In this document: positions 6,734-7,770 of the stretch, in pieces
Position numbering within the stretch: the first letter of the stretch is position 1
Layout: each line of letters opens with the position of its first letter
Source of the DNA: JBKJVQ01 sp046717125
Lineage (GTDB): Bacteria; Pseudomonadota; Alphaproteobacteria; Rhizobiales; Methyloligellaceae
Reading direction: 5' to 3'
NCBI GenBank assembly: GCA_046717125.1
Contig: JBKJVQ010000126.1
Span: 1 to 7,770, forward strand
Length of the DNA stretch: 7,770 nucleotides
Position numbers and translations under genes: made by a program
Notes under the pieces: model-generated
Told to the model about the DNA's origin: nothing
Database searches by the model: none
Seen by the model: only the letters and a program-made list of their open reading frames with translations

Positions 6734-7770
6734 TCAGTGCGCCGTGTCTTCTCTTCGACAAACTTGGCCAAGCGTTTGAGCTAATCCCTGATCGAAATTG
6801 CCTTGGCAGTCTGGACAAGTTATCTCACCTTCGGAGGCGATCCTGAGACTTCGACAGTGAGGACAGATCATCAAAAAATTATCTACGGCATCATCTAGAC
6901 TTGCGTCCGAGAGGACTGCAACTGCTAAGCGAGGGTCAACAATACCGTAGAGATATTGAGGTCGATTACCTGGAGTTGGAAGATCGCGCAATTTTGACCA
7001 CTGCACCAGAACCCTGCCACTTTTGAACTTTGGCGCGTGCAGCTTGCTGAGTTATACGAAATACATCATTCGCCAATTGATTGATTGTAAAGTTTAGTTC
7101 TCCTACCTTCTTAAGGTCAGAAAAGTGCGATCCGTAAAGCTCTTGAGCTCGTTCAACAGAAAACCCGAGAAGCGCTGACCTGACAGTTCTAAATTCAATT
7201 CTTGGGCCGAAACGGCCAGTTCTTGTGTGCTCGTCGACTATTTTCTTACAGATACGTACCATATCTCTAGGAGAACCATTGCTAATTAAGCTACAAGCCA
7301 ATGTATATCATATGGCGTGATCATAATATTTCATCGAATCTTGAAGTATTATGGTCAGAATAAGCTTCAAGCCTTCGTTGAAGTACGATCTCTAAGTCTT
7401 CAACTGACCAATCTAATGAATATTCAAGGAGGCGATCGGGCCGTCCACCAGCTTCGTGATACGGAGCCTTCATTTGGTCCCAAAGAAAGAACTTAAATGC
7501 GACCCTAGGGGTCTCAAGTAAGGGAAGATCAATCAAGACTTGGCGCAAAAAAGCAAACGCCTTTTCGGCATCTTGCGCTGTAAATGTTAGTTAATCTACA
7601 CGATCAACAAGAATATACGTTGATCTAAACCCTATCTTATGCACGAGCAAAATGAGCGCCTCGCAACGAAAGCGTATAGAATCGTCCGCGGGCTTATAAT
7701 CAATTGGGCTTGTTTCAAATTTGCCCATTCCGAACTTTGCGCGACAGCATTTACTAACCCAACGACAACT
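6734..7770 (-). pseudogene. Decayed P-loop ATPase with C-terminal zinc ribbon (Sll1717-like), cut by the right edge
   Basis: No frame is open throughout, but three frames join into one protein. From the right edge the first frame reads to Walker B-like STYILVDRVD (7623-7594), then hits TAA (7593-7591). It continues with TAQDAEKAFAFLRQVLIDLP, FKFFLWDQMK and WSVEDLEIVLQRRLEAYS, and hits TGA (7323-7321). One extra base near 7299 moves to the second frame: ACSLISNGSPRDMVRICKK, an AAA-lid-like GSPRD motif, then FTINQLANDVF. One extra base near 6982-6989 moves to the third frame: LPTPGNRPQYLYGIVDPRLA, and a zinc ribbon CPHC...CPDC before the TGA at 6736-6734. From memory these motifs resemble the P-loop ATPases named after Sll1717; the Walker A end is outside the window. 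Function would be unproven even if intact. The DNA is clearly AT-richer than its neighbours, suggesting transfer. Four lesions in 1 kb argue for a dead gene, unless the sequence itself is faulty. Confidence 0.78.

Noticed and set aside
6966..7006. Programmed frameshifting as the explanation for the ATPase frame changes
   Set aside because: Two different one-base shifts plus two stop codons in 1 kb, with no obvious slippery sequence, fit decay or sequence errors much better than recoding.

Overview
The window looks like chromosome from a GC-rich alphaproteobacterium, probably of the order Hyphomicrobiales. The reasons are the high-GC coding style, a PAS histidine kinase of alphaproteobacterial type, a secreted thermonuclease with a short C-terminal domain common in that group, and an intergenic palindrome resembling repeats I recall from those genomes. 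The order-level placement is inference.

Layout, left to right. Positions 1-671 (minus) carry the N-terminal part of a PAS-histidine kinase that runs off the left edge just after its phospho-acceptor histidine. Positions 672-829 are non-coding and hold a nested palindromic repeat that can also act as a terminator. Positions 830-3524 (minus) are a two-gene efflux operon: an EmrA/HlyD-type membrane fusion protein (2472-3524), then an EmrB/DHA2-type 14-helix drug:proton antiporter (830-2416). Positions 3525-3763 are non-coding and contain a 13-bp palindrome just upstream of the fusion protein gene. Positions 3764-4534 (minus) encode a secreted staphylococcal-nuclease-like protein that starts at GTG.

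Positions 4535-4895 separate this nuclease from the divergent plus-strand thiC. This stretch holds a complete TPP riboswitch (about 4687-4814) and an 81-base expression platform that contains complements to both the P1 stem and the thiC start codon. thiC (4896-6731) is complete and makes the pyrimidine half of thiamine. Thiamine pyrophosphate sensed by the riboswitch should shut off this gene.

Two bases after the thiC stop codon the composition changes abruptly to AT-rich DNA. From 6734 to the right edge (minus) lies one decayed gene. Joining three frames across two one-base shifts, with two in-frame stops, gives a single protein resembling a P-loop ATPase with a C-terminal CxxC/CxxC zinc ribbon. 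I think it belongs to the family named after Sll1717. It looks like a horizontally acquired gene that has been inactivated.

The genes form independent functional units: signalling, drug efflux, secreted nuclease, thiamine synthesis and an accessory-gene remnant. I found no tRNA, rRNA, CRISPR array or intact insertion sequence. I did not find a convincing new multi-gene system. The most unusual items are the ATPase pseudogene, the expression platform of the riboswitch, and the repeat nested within a repeat after the efflux operon.
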